Of a stretch of 64,000 nucleotides of DNA, positions 31,966 through 46,533 are shown piece by piece. The number at the start of each line of letters is the position of its first letter. Within the stretch, counting starts at the first letter, position 1. The DNA is from Hofstenia miamia (Eukaryota > Xenacoelomorpha > Acoela). The notes under the pieces are model-generated. The model worked only from the letters and a program-made list of their open reading frames with translations, had not been told where the DNA came from and ran no database searches. The stretch covers positions 1,091,284 through 1,155,283 of the forward strand of contig SCFE01000013.1 of the NCBI GenBank assembly GCA_004352715.1. The letters are read 5' to 3'. Both the position numbers and the translations under genes were made by a program.

Positions 31966-32429
31966 AGAATCATCTTTGCATCTGTAATCTGGGACTTTTA
32001 TAGTATAAATATCAAATTATGTAATAATTAAAAATATTTTACCAAATTTAGTTGATATAGTAAACCCTAAAACCTCTGATATAACAATTTATTTTAAGTT
32101 CAGCAACAATTGCGACAAGCTCCAAATTCAAATTTTTTCAATTGGAAATGATTAAATATCAAACCCTATCATAATTTAAAGCCTTGTACCAAAATAATTT
32201 AATATTTGAGCTGTTATAATCCAAACAATTTAACGCTATGAGATATGAATTTAGAATGTATTAAAAAATCTGTAAACAAATCTCTTATAATAGCATATAC
32301 ATTTACATACATAATTTATTTACTTAATATTTTTATAATGCTTTATGATGTTTAAAAATATGAATTTTTAAGTTAACGTGAGAATAGAAAACAAAGAGCA
32401 ATAGATACACGTCTAATATTAAAGACTAA
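31966..32429. other. No gene seen
   Basis: AT-rich, no recognisable frame. Confidence 0.55.
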
Positions 32430-32860
32430 TGTGTGCTTTACACAGGTCATCGTTGTCATGAATGAAAATCGTTGAATTCAAACGATCTGATCGAAGTGAA
32501 CTTCTTTTGGAAGTAATTACTCCTCCTGCACTCCATACACTCAACAGTAGCAGGAATACCAAAAATAAATTTGGCTAAACTGATAAGATGTGGAGGCGAC
32601 TAATAACAATATTTTTCCATCCCTTCAGAATATCTAAACAATATTTTGAAATTTTTTCGCTCAAATACGTTTTGACCTTGGCACTAAAAGTATTTTGAAT
32701 AATTGAGCTCCTGCAATATTTATTTTTTCTTCCATTCAGACATTAGTTCCAATATTACAGCATTTGCTTCATCATCATTTATTTGGCCATTATTATTTCA
32801 CTCCTCATCAGATGATCCCATTTCGAGCTCATTTTCTAATTCACTTATATTGCATTCATT
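32430..32860 (-). pseudogene. hAT transposase C-terminus, degraded
   Basis: Minus-strand LISLAKFIFGIPATV, then after a frame change SVWSAGGVITSKRSSLRS and RLNSTIFIHDNDDL. This is the hAT dimerisation region (A-T-x-x-S-E/V-x-x-F/W-S-A-G-G followed by K-R-S-S-L-x-x-D-x-L-N). Stops and a frameshift make it inactive; the catalytic part is not recognisable. Confidence 0.65.
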
Positions 32861-33732
32861 TATTAAATATTTTTTCTAGTTTGTGTCTTTCATGCTTCGA
32901 TAAAGGATTGCTGTAACTGTAGACTAACAGTGGGCAGCCTCTCTTCAAATTTATTTTAATTGATATTTTGAAGGGTTTTATATGAGGTGGGTCATTTTGC
33001 AGAACCAAAAATTGCTTTTATATACTTGCTCTGAAATTTAATTAGAATGGTGCAATATTTGCAATTCCTTTACTGCCATTTCTATCGATTATTAGGTTGG
33101 GATGGCAATCACTTATTTTTATATTTTCAGCTAAAATAAATATATGATAAACTAACATTCAGTTAGAAATGTATATCTAATCATTTTACATCATGGCAAA
33201 TAAAGATCCTAGAGATGCTTTTTCGAGATGATATTTTGGAATTATGAGAAATTACTGTTTAGATTTAAAGAACTGAATAAAATTATGGAGCGGATGTCTC
33301 AAGATTAGTGTAATTTTGCCCCGAAATTCACCGACAGGATTGGCGGCGTCGGGGCATTGGCAAAAACGTCCGCGGCACAGGGCTCTAGTTTTGTATGATG
33401 GCTGCAAGGTCATAGAAGTTAAGCAATTTTATGCCCCACAAACAAAGCTCTGACATGTGTCCTGTTGATAGATACAAGTTGCTTTCGCAGGACCTTCACA
33501 TAAATGCTAGACTCACGCATTTATTGTTAGGTTAGTTATCTAAATACTTATACAAATTTCCAATAATTTTGATCAGTATGGTTTTTTATCTAGCGGTGCA
33601 TATAAAGTGTAGTAATAAAACATTTAGTCTATAAAGCATAATAATATACTAATGATGTTTGTAATAAACGAAACCCTTTCAAAGCCTATCTAAAATATGA
33701 ATGTTCAAACGATCGGTATAATTACTTCTAAT
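32861..33732. other. No gene seen
   Basis: AT-rich except a short GC-rich patch at about 33,318-33,395. No frame or RNA gene recognised. Confidence 0.5.
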
Positions 33733-34299
33733 TTATATATATATATATATATATATATATGATACTATTGTGCTCACATTTATGCTATGCGACCGGTTTC
33801 GATTTAAAATCTTCGTCAATACAAATTTTGTGGTAATATAATTTACAATTCACTACATTTAATTTTTTTAAATATGCATACACTAAAAGATATTCAATAT
33901 GTTGGTCGTTCTTTGTGTATTCATTGGTCTTTGTTTATTTGAGTTCATAATAATCAGAGCTTCAGAAAGCTTAGTATTAGGTGTTTTCATAATGATCTTA
34001 AAATTATTGATGTTTGCTCGATGTTGGTCAGTATAAATTTCAGAATTTAAGTGCCCTGAAAGATGTTCATTAACTCGAGTTTGAAGATGTCGCTTTGTTT
34101 CACCGATGTAAGAATGGTGACATTCTTCACATGTGAACTTGTATACAATTGATGAAACAAGCATCTCTTGAATCGGATCTTTGTTGCGAAATATATTACA
34201 TGTCTCCTTAGTTTCTAATATTGGTCTTATTCTTGTGTATCTTAATTTCGCATTAATTTTCTTTATTCTTAGATTTAGCAGTTGTTGGTGCTCTTCAAT
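33733..34299 (-). mobile_element. Penelope-like element 3' end with GIY-YIG domain
   Basis: Minus-strand frame entering from the gap: linker EEHQQLLNLRIKKINAKL, then SIVYKFTCEECHHSYIGET (GIY-YIG core), RHLQTRVNEHLSGHLNSE, MKTPNTKLSEALII and a stop at 33,883. This is the C-terminal nuclease of Penelope-like retroelements. The 3' end has a hammerhead-like core (33,797-33,819) and a TA run (33,733-33,760); a second TA run lies beyond the gap at 35,257-35,287. The RT would lie in the 957-base gap. Confidence 0.85.
33791..33819 (-). other. Hammerhead-like core in Penelope 3' end
   Basis: TTGACGA, a GATT/AATC stem, GAAA, then the palindrome ACCGGT and C: the core of a minimal hammerhead with one changed core base (T for the first C). 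Confidence 0.5.
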
Positions 34300-35256
34300 N
34301 NNNNNNNNNNNNNNNNNNNNNNNNNNNNNNNNNNNNNNNNNNNNNNNNNNNNNNNNNNNNNNNNNNNNNNNNNNNNNNNNNNNNNNNNNNNNNNNNNNNN
34401 NNNNNNNNNNNNNNNNNNNNNNNNNNNNNNNNNNNNNNNNNNNNNNNNNNNNNNNNNNNNNNNNNNNNNNNNNNNNNNNNNNNNNNNNNNNNNNNNNNNN
34501 NNNNNNNNNNNNNNNNNNNNNNNNNNNNNNNNNNNNNNNNNNNNNNNNNNNNNNNNNNNNNNNNNNNNNNNNNNNNNNNNNNNNNNNNNNNNNNNNNNNN
34601 NNNNNNNNNNNNNNNNNNNNNNNNNNNNNNNNNNNNNNNNNNNNNNNNNNNNNNNNNNNNNNNNNNNNNNNNNNNNNNNNNNNNNNNNNNNNNNNNNNNN
34701 NNNNNNNNNNNNNNNNNNNNNNNNNNNNNNNNNNNNNNNNNNNNNNNNNNNNNNNNNNNNNNNNNNNNNNNNNNNNNNNNNNNNNNNNNNNNNNNNNNNN
34801 NNNNNNNNNNNNNNNNNNNNNNNNNNNNNNNNNNNNNNNNNNNNNNNNNNNNNNNNNNNNNNNNNNNNNNNNNNNNNNNNNNNNNNNNNNNNNNNNNNNN
34901 NNNNNNNNNNNNNNNNNNNNNNNNNNNNNNNNNNNNNNNNNNNNNNNNNNNNNNNNNNNNNNNNNNNNNNNNNNNNNNNNNNNNNNNNNNNNNNNNNNNN
35001 NNNNNNNNNNNNNNNNNNNNNNNNNNNNNNNNNNNNNNNNNNNNNNNNNNNNNNNNNNNNNNNNNNNNNNNNNNNNNNNNNNNNNNNNNNNNNNNNNNNN
35101 NNNNNNNNNNNNNNNNNNNNNNNNNNNNNNNNNNNNNNNNNNNNNNNNNNNNNNNNNNNNNNNNNNNNNNNNNNNNNNNNNNNNNNNNNNNNNNNNNNNN
35201 NNNNNNNNNNNNNNNNNNNNNNNNNNNNNNNNNNNNNNNNNNNNNNNNNNNNNNNN
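34300..35256. other. Assembly gap, 957 N
   Basis: Undetermined bases; apparent open frames across it are artefacts. Confidence 1.

Positions 35257-35287
<31 letters not shown>
35257..35287. repeat. (AT)n microsatellite
   Basis: Dinucleotide run at the right border of the gap. Confidence 0.95.
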
Positions 35288-35290
<3 letters not shown>

Positions 35291-38214
35291 GCATTCGGTA
35301 TGCTCTCAAAAACTAGTTGAAACCATGTAGCTCCATTCTTTCATTTTAATGCTCATTGGAGAAAAATACAAAATTGCTTTTGACGTGTGTACTTGAAATG
35401 ATTAAATATTTTTATCGTACAACAATCAATGGCACACCTTGAATTTGAGAATATGTAATAACATTTTCAAGAATAAAACTTGTCGCTATTAAAAAGTATT
35501 TCCAATGTTTTAAATGTTGTCAGTACACAACAATTTTAAAATATTGCCCAACATAACCGCAAGACTAATGTTTAACCATGTGCTCATTTAGTTTTACTTG
35601 AGTTAATGAACTGAAGAACAAACAATTATCCTGCTGAATACAATATAAATGTCAAAAATAACAGTTCTACGATTCATTAAAGCATATAATCATTTAATAC
35701 TAGTCATCAACTTGAGTAAAAAATCACTTTTGGAAAAACGTCATTACGTTACATATTATTTCTATTGGAAATTACAACGGATTGGCGGGTGACTATTTTT
35801 TGTTTTTCCTCGCAAATTGATGCGATGCTAGCTTACTTTGTCTTTATCCAGCCGAGTTTCTGTATTTATATAAATGTCTTACGAATTGTAATTGTCTCTA
35901 GTTTTCCTCGTATTTATTTCTGCATGTTACCGCTTTCTGTAATGTCGTGGGCGGGCGTAGCTTTGCTTTTCAGTGCTTTCTTGTAGTAATGCAATTGAGT
36001 GAAGATGTTGCCATGCTTTCAGAACTACTGAGCCATTTAGTACAATTTTAAATTGACTATTACTTGTAGTTAAAGGAAGCCGGTCAAACTCAAAACAGCA
36101 GAAAAATCAATTATTTAATACAATACGTTTCTGATAGATTTAAATTACTGTAGGGATCTCATAGCGCTTACAAAGTTATAAATTTGAAAATTATTGGTTA
36201 AGGCACTAATCCCCGTAACATGGATTTTAGAGCTAAACATTGAGGAAATTAGTAAATTTATACTACCACTACATATGGTTAGAAAAATAGAAATTGTGCA
36301 AATTTCGGTGATAAACACCAGTCTTTAGTAAACTTTATCCGCCTCCAGTAAAGAACCCAGTGATGGAGATTATGAAATTATTAAGAATACATATTTGATT
36401 TTTGTTCAACTTCATAGATACACTTAAAAGGAATCGCATCATTTTATTAAGACATCTTTGGCATGCCACTGCCATTATCGAATTGTATCCTACCTAAAAT
36501 TTTACAAAAAATCAAATAATTTATAATAATTACGGTCCGAACTATATCGCTATTAACTAATCTAGATGTAATTTATATCGATTAAGCTTTTATATTACAT
36601 TTTGATTCCATTAGTTCAATATCACAAAATCAAATTTAAAAAGAAAATCTTTGATTGATTTATGATACAAACTCTATCCATATATATTAAAAAGAACGAA
36701 ATTTCAATAAATTTAAAAAATCATTAAAAATTTCACTAAATCGAAGAAGATCCAACTATTTATCAAATTATAGGACAAAATCCATTAACTATAACAAAGC
36801 TATTGAACAATAAACACCAACTATTTATATCCTCAAGGACAATAAACTTTCGAAACCAAGACAAAGTATTTTTTTAGAACCAAGTTAATTTTTCTATCTA
36901 TTGTTTTAATTCAAATGTAATTACCTTCATTAAAATTTTATACGCAAATTTGTTTTCGTTATACATAATTGACCAATGATCTGAATAAAAAATGTATTTT
37001 TAAATATTTTTTCCGATTACTGAATTTTTTTCTAAATATTCACAATACAATAATGTAAAATAATTATTACAAAATAGAATACGGAAAACAACAAAAATCT
37101 CATATTTATTAAACAAAATGGTGAAAGAAGAGACACCTCAATTAAATATATTGTAGAAAAAGACTACAAACATAAAAATATAAGTGACACTAGTCTGTTT
37201 TTTTGGTATTCAACCTAAATAGAAAATTATAAATATGAAATGAATTGAACAAAGCATCAATTTTGAATACTACACTTCTTTCCTAGTAAGCAACGTCCAA
37301 CAATAAAATAGAAAGGGTTGCTATTACTAATACCACATTGAAAATATGAACTTAAAACAATAAAATATTCAAATGCGATGTTTCGTTTGTTAGATATAGA
37401 CATCAACAAGCACACAGATCTGAATTTTTCTTAAAACAACTAGAAAGTCTAAGAGCTTATGGTGTTACAAATATAAGTAAAGGCAAAAAGTGACATGAAT
37501 TTACAAACACACAAACTGACATGCTCTTTTTCTGCAGTCAATGAAATTGTTCAAAGCAAATATTCTTATGTAATTTTGTAAAATATACAAAGATCTCGGC
37601 TAACATTGTCACGGTTTTCTGAGTCTTATATTTGGACAACATATTTTCTCGAAATCATACATGTTGCGATAAATAATATTAAATGACTTTACTTAATGTG
37701 CTAAACAACATCAAATCCCTCAATGTGCATACTTGCAATATCAAAATTTTACCTAAATTTAAATATAAATATTTTCCCATTGAGATTACACAGCATATGC
37801 AAAACCGTATATGAAAAACTAAAAATTTTGAAGATTACTTAACAGATTTTAGTGGTTACGAAATGACTGTTTTTGAAGAATTGAAACACACATGTGAAGA
37901 TTTGGATGGAAAAACATTGAAATAGATATCGGAAATAGATTTCAATAAACCAATGATTTCATAAAAATAAAAAAGCTCGGTTAATAAATATTAAATATTT
38001 AATGATTCCAAATAGATGCATACAGTAACACAAGGAGCCAATATCTCATGAAAGCTGGATTCGAGCACTCATTTTTGAATGAAAAACAGACATGATTGCC
38101 AGACAGCTTAAACTTAAAATGCACACATATATGAAATAATTTTAGTTTAAACGGATTAAAGCAGAAACAGAAAACGGTAACGTTTACCTTATCATAAATG
38201 ATCTGAAACAAAAC
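35288..38214. other. No recognised gene (2.9 kb)
   Basis: AT-rich sequence downstream of the RPN2 stop codon. It would include the RPN2 3' UTR, but I could not place a polyadenylation signal. No transposon motif recognised. Confidence 0.5.
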
Positions 38215-41200
38215 TTAATACTTTAACATAGTACAAAATGCAAACCTATTGTTGGCTACAAACTTTAATAAACGATGTCCAAACAAAAAAGTTACCACAC
38301 CGATAACAGCCAGACATTTCAGAGTTGTAAACATATTCTAAATTACACATGAATGAGTTTTTAAAAGTAATCACTTTCCAAAAAGCGTCTACAGATACTA
38401 TTAAATGGCAAATTATTATTTTGATAATATTTAAGTTATTCGTCAATCACTGAAATATTAAAATAATATTAACTGCTTAGATACATAAGAATTTACTGCT
38501 TAGATACATAAGAATTAGTGGAAATTAAAATGTAAAATTTAATATGAAATAAAGAAGACTTACAAGTTTCAACCAGAACAATGTGTACAATGTGAAGATA
38601 GCGAATAACCCCCCATGAAAACCAATCATATCCACTGAGAAAGGCAAATTGCCGAAATTCGCTCCTAATTTTATCCAGACAATTAAGAGAATTGCAAAGG
38701 GCACAAAGATAAGACCAGTGAAAATAGACGATACTACTGTTGACGGACGTTTTTCGGGAACGCGGAATGTATGCTAAACGTAAAATTTATAAAAATGCAT
38801 GCTAATATAAATTTACAACCCGTCAAAGTAAAGGAACTTCAATGTGTACATTTGATAATGAGTAATTTTAAATTTCGTTATTTTTTGTATGTGAGACGTT
38901 AAACATTCAAAATATGACTGCGTGCATACTTTATTTCAAATGTTAATGTGGTACTGACTAAGTAATCAAAGAATGATATTACATAAACATGAAATATACA
39001 GATATAGAAAAAGTGCAAAATGAGTAAAAAGTTACTTTAATTTCTGGACGTGGCTCAAAATGTTCATCATAAACATTGGCTTTTGAAGGATAAGCCTCTT
39101 CTGCAAACGTTAGGGAAACATCAGCAAAATTCCACATGAATGGATTATCAATGACTGCATCACCAATAATTAAGTCCATTGAATAAAGACCAGAAACGGA
39201 ACGGAAAATCTTCTCACTACCACCGACATTCTAAAAAATATTTAGAAGGTAATGTCACTCATAACAACAACATACTAAATCAAATTTATAAACACTGCCT
39301 TCGCGTTCAGCAATGAAAAATATTTCCTGATTAGATTCTTGATGCAACAGTCGTACAAACGCTTGATGTGCTTCGAAGTCTTTCTTAGAAGTTTTGTCTT
39401 TAAGAGAAAATGAAAACACAATTTTCTGATGAAAATCTGCACTCAACTTGGAGCTGAATTTTGTACTTGTGGCTATTCTAAATAAAACAAATAAACAGTA
39501 TTTTATCAGAAAATAGTGATATATTTAAGACTTTATCGAGATGTTCAAAGAGATGAATCTCACAGCAATACGTGGGAGAAATCACAAAACTATTTTTCTA
39601 GCAGTATTTGACAAAGTTCGCGCAAAATAGAACTCAGTACTTTTGGGTGTACCATTGTCTATAATTTTTCTAAGAAAGTATATTATATTTTTATAATAAT
39701 TTACATTACTCATACATTTATTGATTCGATTTTGAACTTGAATTTTATTTTATGTAGGAAATGTGTATATATTTACACATGCATTCAATTTTTTGCCACT
39801 GTCATTCATATATATATATATATATATATATCTTCCATTCAATCTTCTCATCTATAAGCTCTATTGTGTTTTGTACATCTCCAGTGCTTGCATCATTTTT
39901 GTTTAGCACAATCCTTGAGTTCTATGGTAGCTAGACACTACGGCAGAGGGCCATTAATGAATATCAAATTTTTACATACAAATTTGATCAACCCCAAATA
40001 CTGGCCGTCCAAAAAGGGTGCAATACTACGAAACACAGGCATAGAATGCAAAATGCATAGCATCCATAGCCCGCATATGTACCATATACGAACTCTTAGA
40101 TAGACAATGCCTTTGATGTTTTTCATGGAAAGAGTTCATATAATTGTGACTTCAATATTAATAATTTTCAATTATATTTTTAAAGCTAAGAGAATCTCCA
40201 CAGAAATAAGAATCTTAAATCAGATTAGAAGAGGTCTGTAAAAATTCTAATATTTGGCCTCGAGTGATATGACTTCTCTTCATGAAAAATATTAAAGGCA
40301 TTGTGACACGCTTTAGAATTTCGTAAGAAGAATGCAAATAATGCATTTTCAAATGCTGATCTCACTATGGTTTCTTAAAACAAATATGCTTTCAGAAATT
40401 AAAATACGGTTTTCATATGCAAATTAGATGTTTAGATATTAAAGTACCGGTATTCTATTTATATTCTATTTTTTAAATGAATTAATAGCTGCCCATTTAA
40501 GGGACTTTTACTATCAATGTATATTTTGCTGTATATAACTGGGTTTAAATTTACAGGGTGCCCCTTTAAAAACGGTACTTTTTGCCATACAGATTTTGCA
40601 GCGAGATCATGTCATGCTTTTGTCATTCATACGGCGCGTGATCAATCGATTCTGATTGGTCGATAAGAACGGTGCAATGAAATGCGAGAAAGAATAGAAT
40701 AATATCACTGTTTCGTTAGATATTATTTTACTTTTTGAGAATGCCACACTTAAGTGACTTACAGAGGGAGGTCATAACTCTTTTCAAAACAGAATCCAAC
40801 ATGGGGATTAATGAAGTGTCGACGTATTCTGCCTAATATTTTTGGAGCAATAAGTAAAAGACAAATAGATCGAGTAAACCTATGAATCAAGGATGGTGGT
40901 GCTCAAGCTTCTAAGCAGGGTAAAAAGGGATCTGGAACTGTCCGTCGCGTATCAAATTCTCCAGTGCGACAAGCTGTTGTTACACTAGCTGTATCACCCC
41001 AGGATAAAAGCATACGTCATTCAAGCCAAAGACAAATTGCGTCAGCATTAAACATTTCAAAGGGAACAGTGCACAACATTTTGAAGTCAAAGCTTAAGTG
41101 TTACAAGCGTATTCAATGTCATAAACTTACACCTGCCCACAAACTGGCTCACACAAACAAGTCCGAGGCACTGGTAAACAGATTTATTGATTCATATCGA

Positions 41201-44200
41201 AACATTTGTTTTTCAGATAAAGATTTTACACTGTCACCCCTGTCATACAGACTAAATGAAAAAATTTACAGGGAGGTAAAATTGAAAACAGACATACCCC
41301 AGGAAGATCTTTTAGTGCAATGTGATAAACAGCAGCCGTCACTCATGTGTTATGGTTCAGTATCATACCATGGTAAGACAGAATTACGATTCATAGAGGG
41401 TTTTGCTCCCGGACAGGATGACATTCCTCGCTATAAAAGGAAAAAGAAAACAGTGAATCAGCATATTTATAGAGATGAGATGTGTCCCGCCATGTTTACT
41501 GATATTGAGGCAGTAATGAATGGACAGGAATGGACGTGGCAGCAAGACGGTGCCAAGGCACACACCGCCAAGGACACTGTTGCATGGTTGCAGACGAACA
41601 CAACAGACTTCATTCAACCTCATCAATGGCCAGCAAAAAGTCCCGATCTGAATGTGTTAGATTATTGTGTGTGGGGCTTACTTCTCGCTGAATTGCAGTC
41701 CAAACGTAGCAGCATCAATTCGTTAAATGAACTTAAAGAGTGTCTGTCTGAAGCATGGAATTCTATCCCCATGGATATCATCCGCAGAGCTGTGGAAGGT
41801 TGGATACCACGTCTTCGAAAGTGCGTAGAGGACAATGGAGGCCACTTCGAATATTTTTTAGTGGCGTTACATGTGTTAATAAATGTGTTCTTTAATGTTT
41901 TGATAAATATTAATATGTATATGGTTCTTACAGTTTTTTCTTCCCAAAAAGTACCGGTTTTAAGTGGGCACCCTGCAGTAATAATTAAGGGTATTGTTTA
42001 TGGTTTGGTATTGGGTAAGGTTACCACGAATAACAATTTTAATAAGGATGCGAATAACGATAGCAAACTAGCTTACCCGCAGAGTTGACGTTAGTTGAAA
42101 AACTCATCCTATAAACTTACGGTTTAGTTTTTCCTGAAATGGATGTGACATCTGAATCAATGACAGCTATTACAGCATCTTCTACAACAACGTTTGTCAT
42201 GACTTTTATATCCAACTAAATTAGGAGTAACAATCAGTAGTCGGAAACAAACATACTTTAATATTTGTAAGTCCAACATAAACTAATGCGCTCTTAGCAT
42301 CTGATTTTTGATTCAATGTAATTAACACTTTATAATATCCTGCTTCTGGAGTAACTTTCAAAATATCTAACTCATATAAAACACTAAAGTGGTGATAAAG
42401 TTTTTATTATAGCTGATAAATATACTTAGATTCCTTTGTTAAAACAAATGGTTGTTTATTCACAATTACGGCCATATCTTCTTTTCTTGCAACCTGGTCA
42501 GCAATAACATTTTCCAATTTAACAGGTTTTCCTAGTAACGTCGCCACTTCAATAACAACACGCGGATTACTTGGTGTCATCAAAGGTGAGCTATGGAGAG
42601 TGACTGCTACAGGAACTTGGAAAGAATTGGTTGACAAAGCTTCTGCAGCTAATATTACAAAATACACATTTTTTGCAGTTAATCCATCTTTACGTGAGAC
42701 GATATAATTAGTCATTTTCGAAAGTTGAAGCTAAATAAATATTTAATGTATCTTTATAGTATATGTAAATTAGGAGCTCATTAGAAATATGGAATTGCTT
42801 TCAAATGTATCAGGTGATAATGGATGTTATAGAATCTCTATTAACCTGTAAAAATTTAGGAGATTTGCCCACTATGTCAGCAAGTTTAAAAGCACCATCA
42901 AGAAACAGTCCAGTAACACCAATTCCTCCCTCCAATTGCAAAAATTTTCCGTCGATTTCATCAGCCTGCCCCATTATGTCTTCTACTAAGGAAAACAACT
43001 CATCACTCATTGAGGTTTTCCCCAGCATTTGACCAATTTGAACTGCATACACCTGGCTAAAATACAATAAGCTGTTTGTTTTTCCATTAAGTTGGTGTAA
43101 AAATCATCTTATCTAGAGATAAGAATTTAAATAACCTTAGCAATGTGTCTTCAGCCTTCAATTGTTCCGAAAGTACTTTTAGAATATTTTGATTGTTTAC
43201 TAAAAATTGAGTTATTATATAACAACATTAAAAACATCAACGTTTTATCCCCAAAGACTTTGCAGCTGATATTCCCATGAACATATCTTGCAGTTTACTT
43301 CCTGATTTTTCCGATTGAAGAACAACATTTTTGTATTTGTCGACAGGTAACTAAATGTGGAAAATGACCATAATTGAATTTATATATATTCTTGGATTTA
43401 CAATAAGAAATAAATTGGGAATGTAAATTCTATATATAAAGCTAATGAAACAAACAAAAATACAATACAACATGGAAAATTAAGATTAGAAAACTTTTGT
43501 ATCTTTGATTCATAGACACAATCTCAGCCAATGATTTATTCAAAATATTGCAGATATTTTAATAAAACACAAAAGCAGTCATTTATATACGTAAATAGTT
43601 GATATTCATAATTGACGGTACAATTATAGATTCGCAATTCTAAATTTTCATTTGTTTTTACATTCGAAGAGCTTTGATGGTTAACAATTGGGAGATTCTC
43701 AGGGGTGTACTCGAGGGGGTTATCCGGGGGCTCAACCCACCTTGTTAAAGTCGATTGAAACCTAGCCGCAATAACTAAAGTTATTTTGAAGTGTTGAGTG
43801 CTGGATTTTATTTGTTTGTCAAAAATAACATAAAAATAAAATGCTCAAATTTAGAGGTCCACCTTTTTATTTGTTTAGGAGCACAGCTCTTGGGATTTTG
43901 GTCAGAATACAAACATTAGAAAGCGAGTAAATTTCTTTGATGCTAAACTTTGATAACTATCATTGCTATTGAAATGCCAGAAAATACATTGCTGTGCAAA
44001 TTAATTGGGACAAAGTTGAAATTAAAGATTGCTTTAATAAATGCTTTGCTAAATCATTGGCTTTGCGATGTAACATGTATTTATTCAATTCTAATCGTTG
44101 TAGAATATTCTAGAATAATCTAGTGATTGACATTTATTCTCTAGTGATTTCAGGGTTTACTCATGTCAATCAAGTGGAATCAATTGCAGTAACAGGCTGT

Positions 44201-46495
44201 CTCAGGAATTCTGTGTGTTCTTGCTATCAATCATTATGTATGTTATGCTATTCAAGCATGCAGCTATTATATCTCTTAAATTACTTACTGATATTACTAT
44301 CAGACAGATTTCTGAACGTTTGGGTGTGACAAAGTCGACTGTAGGACGTCTTTTGAGGAAGTAATAAGATACTGATCTTACGGGCAGAGAGGAAAGGAAA
44401 TTGTGGAAAAAAAGTAATTCAATATCACATGATGATAAATCTTCGCTAAGAAACAATAAAATACACCCAAAGAAGATAAGTCAAGATCTTACAAAGGATT
44501 TATCAGCATCAGGAATAAATATAATTTCTTCAACAGTCCATTGTAGACTTATCTCTACTGGCAGGATTGTCAGGAAACCATTGAAGAAACAATTGTTGAC
44601 ACTGCCCATTAAAAGAAACCGACTTCAGTGGGCACACGATCATAAAGACTGGGATGTAGCTGTCTGGAGCAATGTCATATTTTCCATTGAAGCACATTTT
44701 GAAGTACATGGCTACTGATTTTCAGTAGTGAGACAAAGAGCAAATGAAAAAGATGGAAAAAAAGATGGACACATTCAGCAAGCCCCCAAACAAACACCTA
44801 AGTGATGTTTTCACGAAGTTTCATTGCTAGAGGTCCAGGACGACTCATTTCAGTCGAAGGAATGATGACCAGTGATAAGTACAAGGATATCTTGCAAACC
44901 CATTTGCTTCCTAATGTAGAAAGAGACCTTCCAGATGGAACAGCAATTTTTCAGCAAGACCTTAGTGGGTATCATACATCAAGAAAAATGATGGAAAAAC
45001 TGATCCAAGTCTTCTACCATGGCCTGGGAACTTGCCAAATATCAACCCAATAAAAAATTTGTGGGCTATAGTTAAACACAAGATCCAAAAAGAAGATTGC
45101 TCAACCATAGGAAAGCTTATTTTATCCATTATAAAAACAATGTACCATGATAAAGAACTGGAAAAATATATTCAATACTTGTGGCATCAATGCTAAAGAG
45201 AAAAATCATACAGGCCAAATGGGTACATATTTCTTAACAAATATGAGCGGCATAATATAATTCTCTTGTTTTTTTACTTTTTCCACCTCATTCCTAATTA
45301 ATTTGCCCAGCATTGTATAATATACAATGTTTTACATGTAAAACGCATATTCAACATGGTACTAAAATTTCCAGACAATGCCTAGGCTTGTCAACTGAAT
45401 GTTTATAAGTTGAGTAATACAATGAAATCTTCTCTTGCAATTTTTTGATCGAAAAGAAAATAAGCGGTTTATACCTAAATTTGGTCTAAAAAACCGAAAA
45501 TTATTAAAGGATGGCAGGGGATGAGAATAACATCCGCAAAAAATTTAAAAATTACATTTGCACCACGCTAATCGACCGTGAATGAAAATTGTAATTAAAT
45601 ATATTTCTGTAAAAAGAGCAAAATTGTTTGGTAAGAGCATTAGCAAACTAGGCCCTGAATGATTTTTTCGAAAAAATATGCAAAGCACACGTATAGACAG
45701 AACGTGGATAACTTTTACGCTATCAGAGTCGTAGGAAATATAGACTATGTGAAAATTCTGGAATTAGAGAAATTCTTTTTTATATATATTTTTATAAAGG
45801 GTGATCAGACCAAGTGTAGACAATTTGTAATTTTAAATTTAAAATCAGTGTAAAGTGAAAATGGACTTACTATTTATACTGGCGGTTAGTTTATTTATGA
45901 CTATTAAATTTCTGTATCAGAAGATTAATTAGGTGTAAAATTTATTATGAGCCCTGTAGCTGCACTAATCCAGGAACTGGACAGTCTTCTAGCAAATTGT
46001 GCAAACTTCTGAGCAGATCTGATGTCTACAAGGTTCTCAAGCGTTTGAAAGAGACAGAATCGGCCCTACCAAAGGTGAGGAGAGCACTCCAAGTCGAAAA
46101 GTAAGAATCCCTAAACTAATCAAAAATACCAGAGATGATAAAAAAAATCCTCGAAAAAAGTGTGCGATCATTGGCTTCTGCTGATGTGAGCTATGGAACG
46201 ATGCAGACTGTGCTTAAGAAGGATCTTAACCTGTCCCCTACAAGATAACCAAAGCTCCGTTACTATCTCAATCCACAAAGACCAAAAGACTGCAGAGAGC
46301 AAAGCTTCTTCTGGAAAATCTGAGGAATAGCACGCAAACCTAGGGAGGAACATTTCTGAATTCTGGCTTCCCTCATGTCCCCATGGATTTTGCGATCTGG
46401 AGTATTATAGAGAGTAAAGCCCGCTCTTCCAATCACCGAAAGAACAGGTTGAAGGCTTGCTGGGACGAAATTTCAGAAGAAACCGTGCTTGCTTC

Positions 46496-46533
<38 letters not shown>

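Noticed and set aside
34181-35320. Very long open frames on both strands
   Set aside because: They consist of undetermined bases in the 957-base gap.
38175-38200. Extra RPN2 exon (ATCATTTATGATAAG followed by GTAAAC)
   Set aside because: Acceptor and donor are plausible, but reading straight through exon 12 already gives a normal-length protein with a stop, and no further exon could be joined.
43700-43800. GC-rich patch suggesting a tRNA-derived SINE
   Set aside because: No A-box/B-box arrangement or cloverleaf could be made out.
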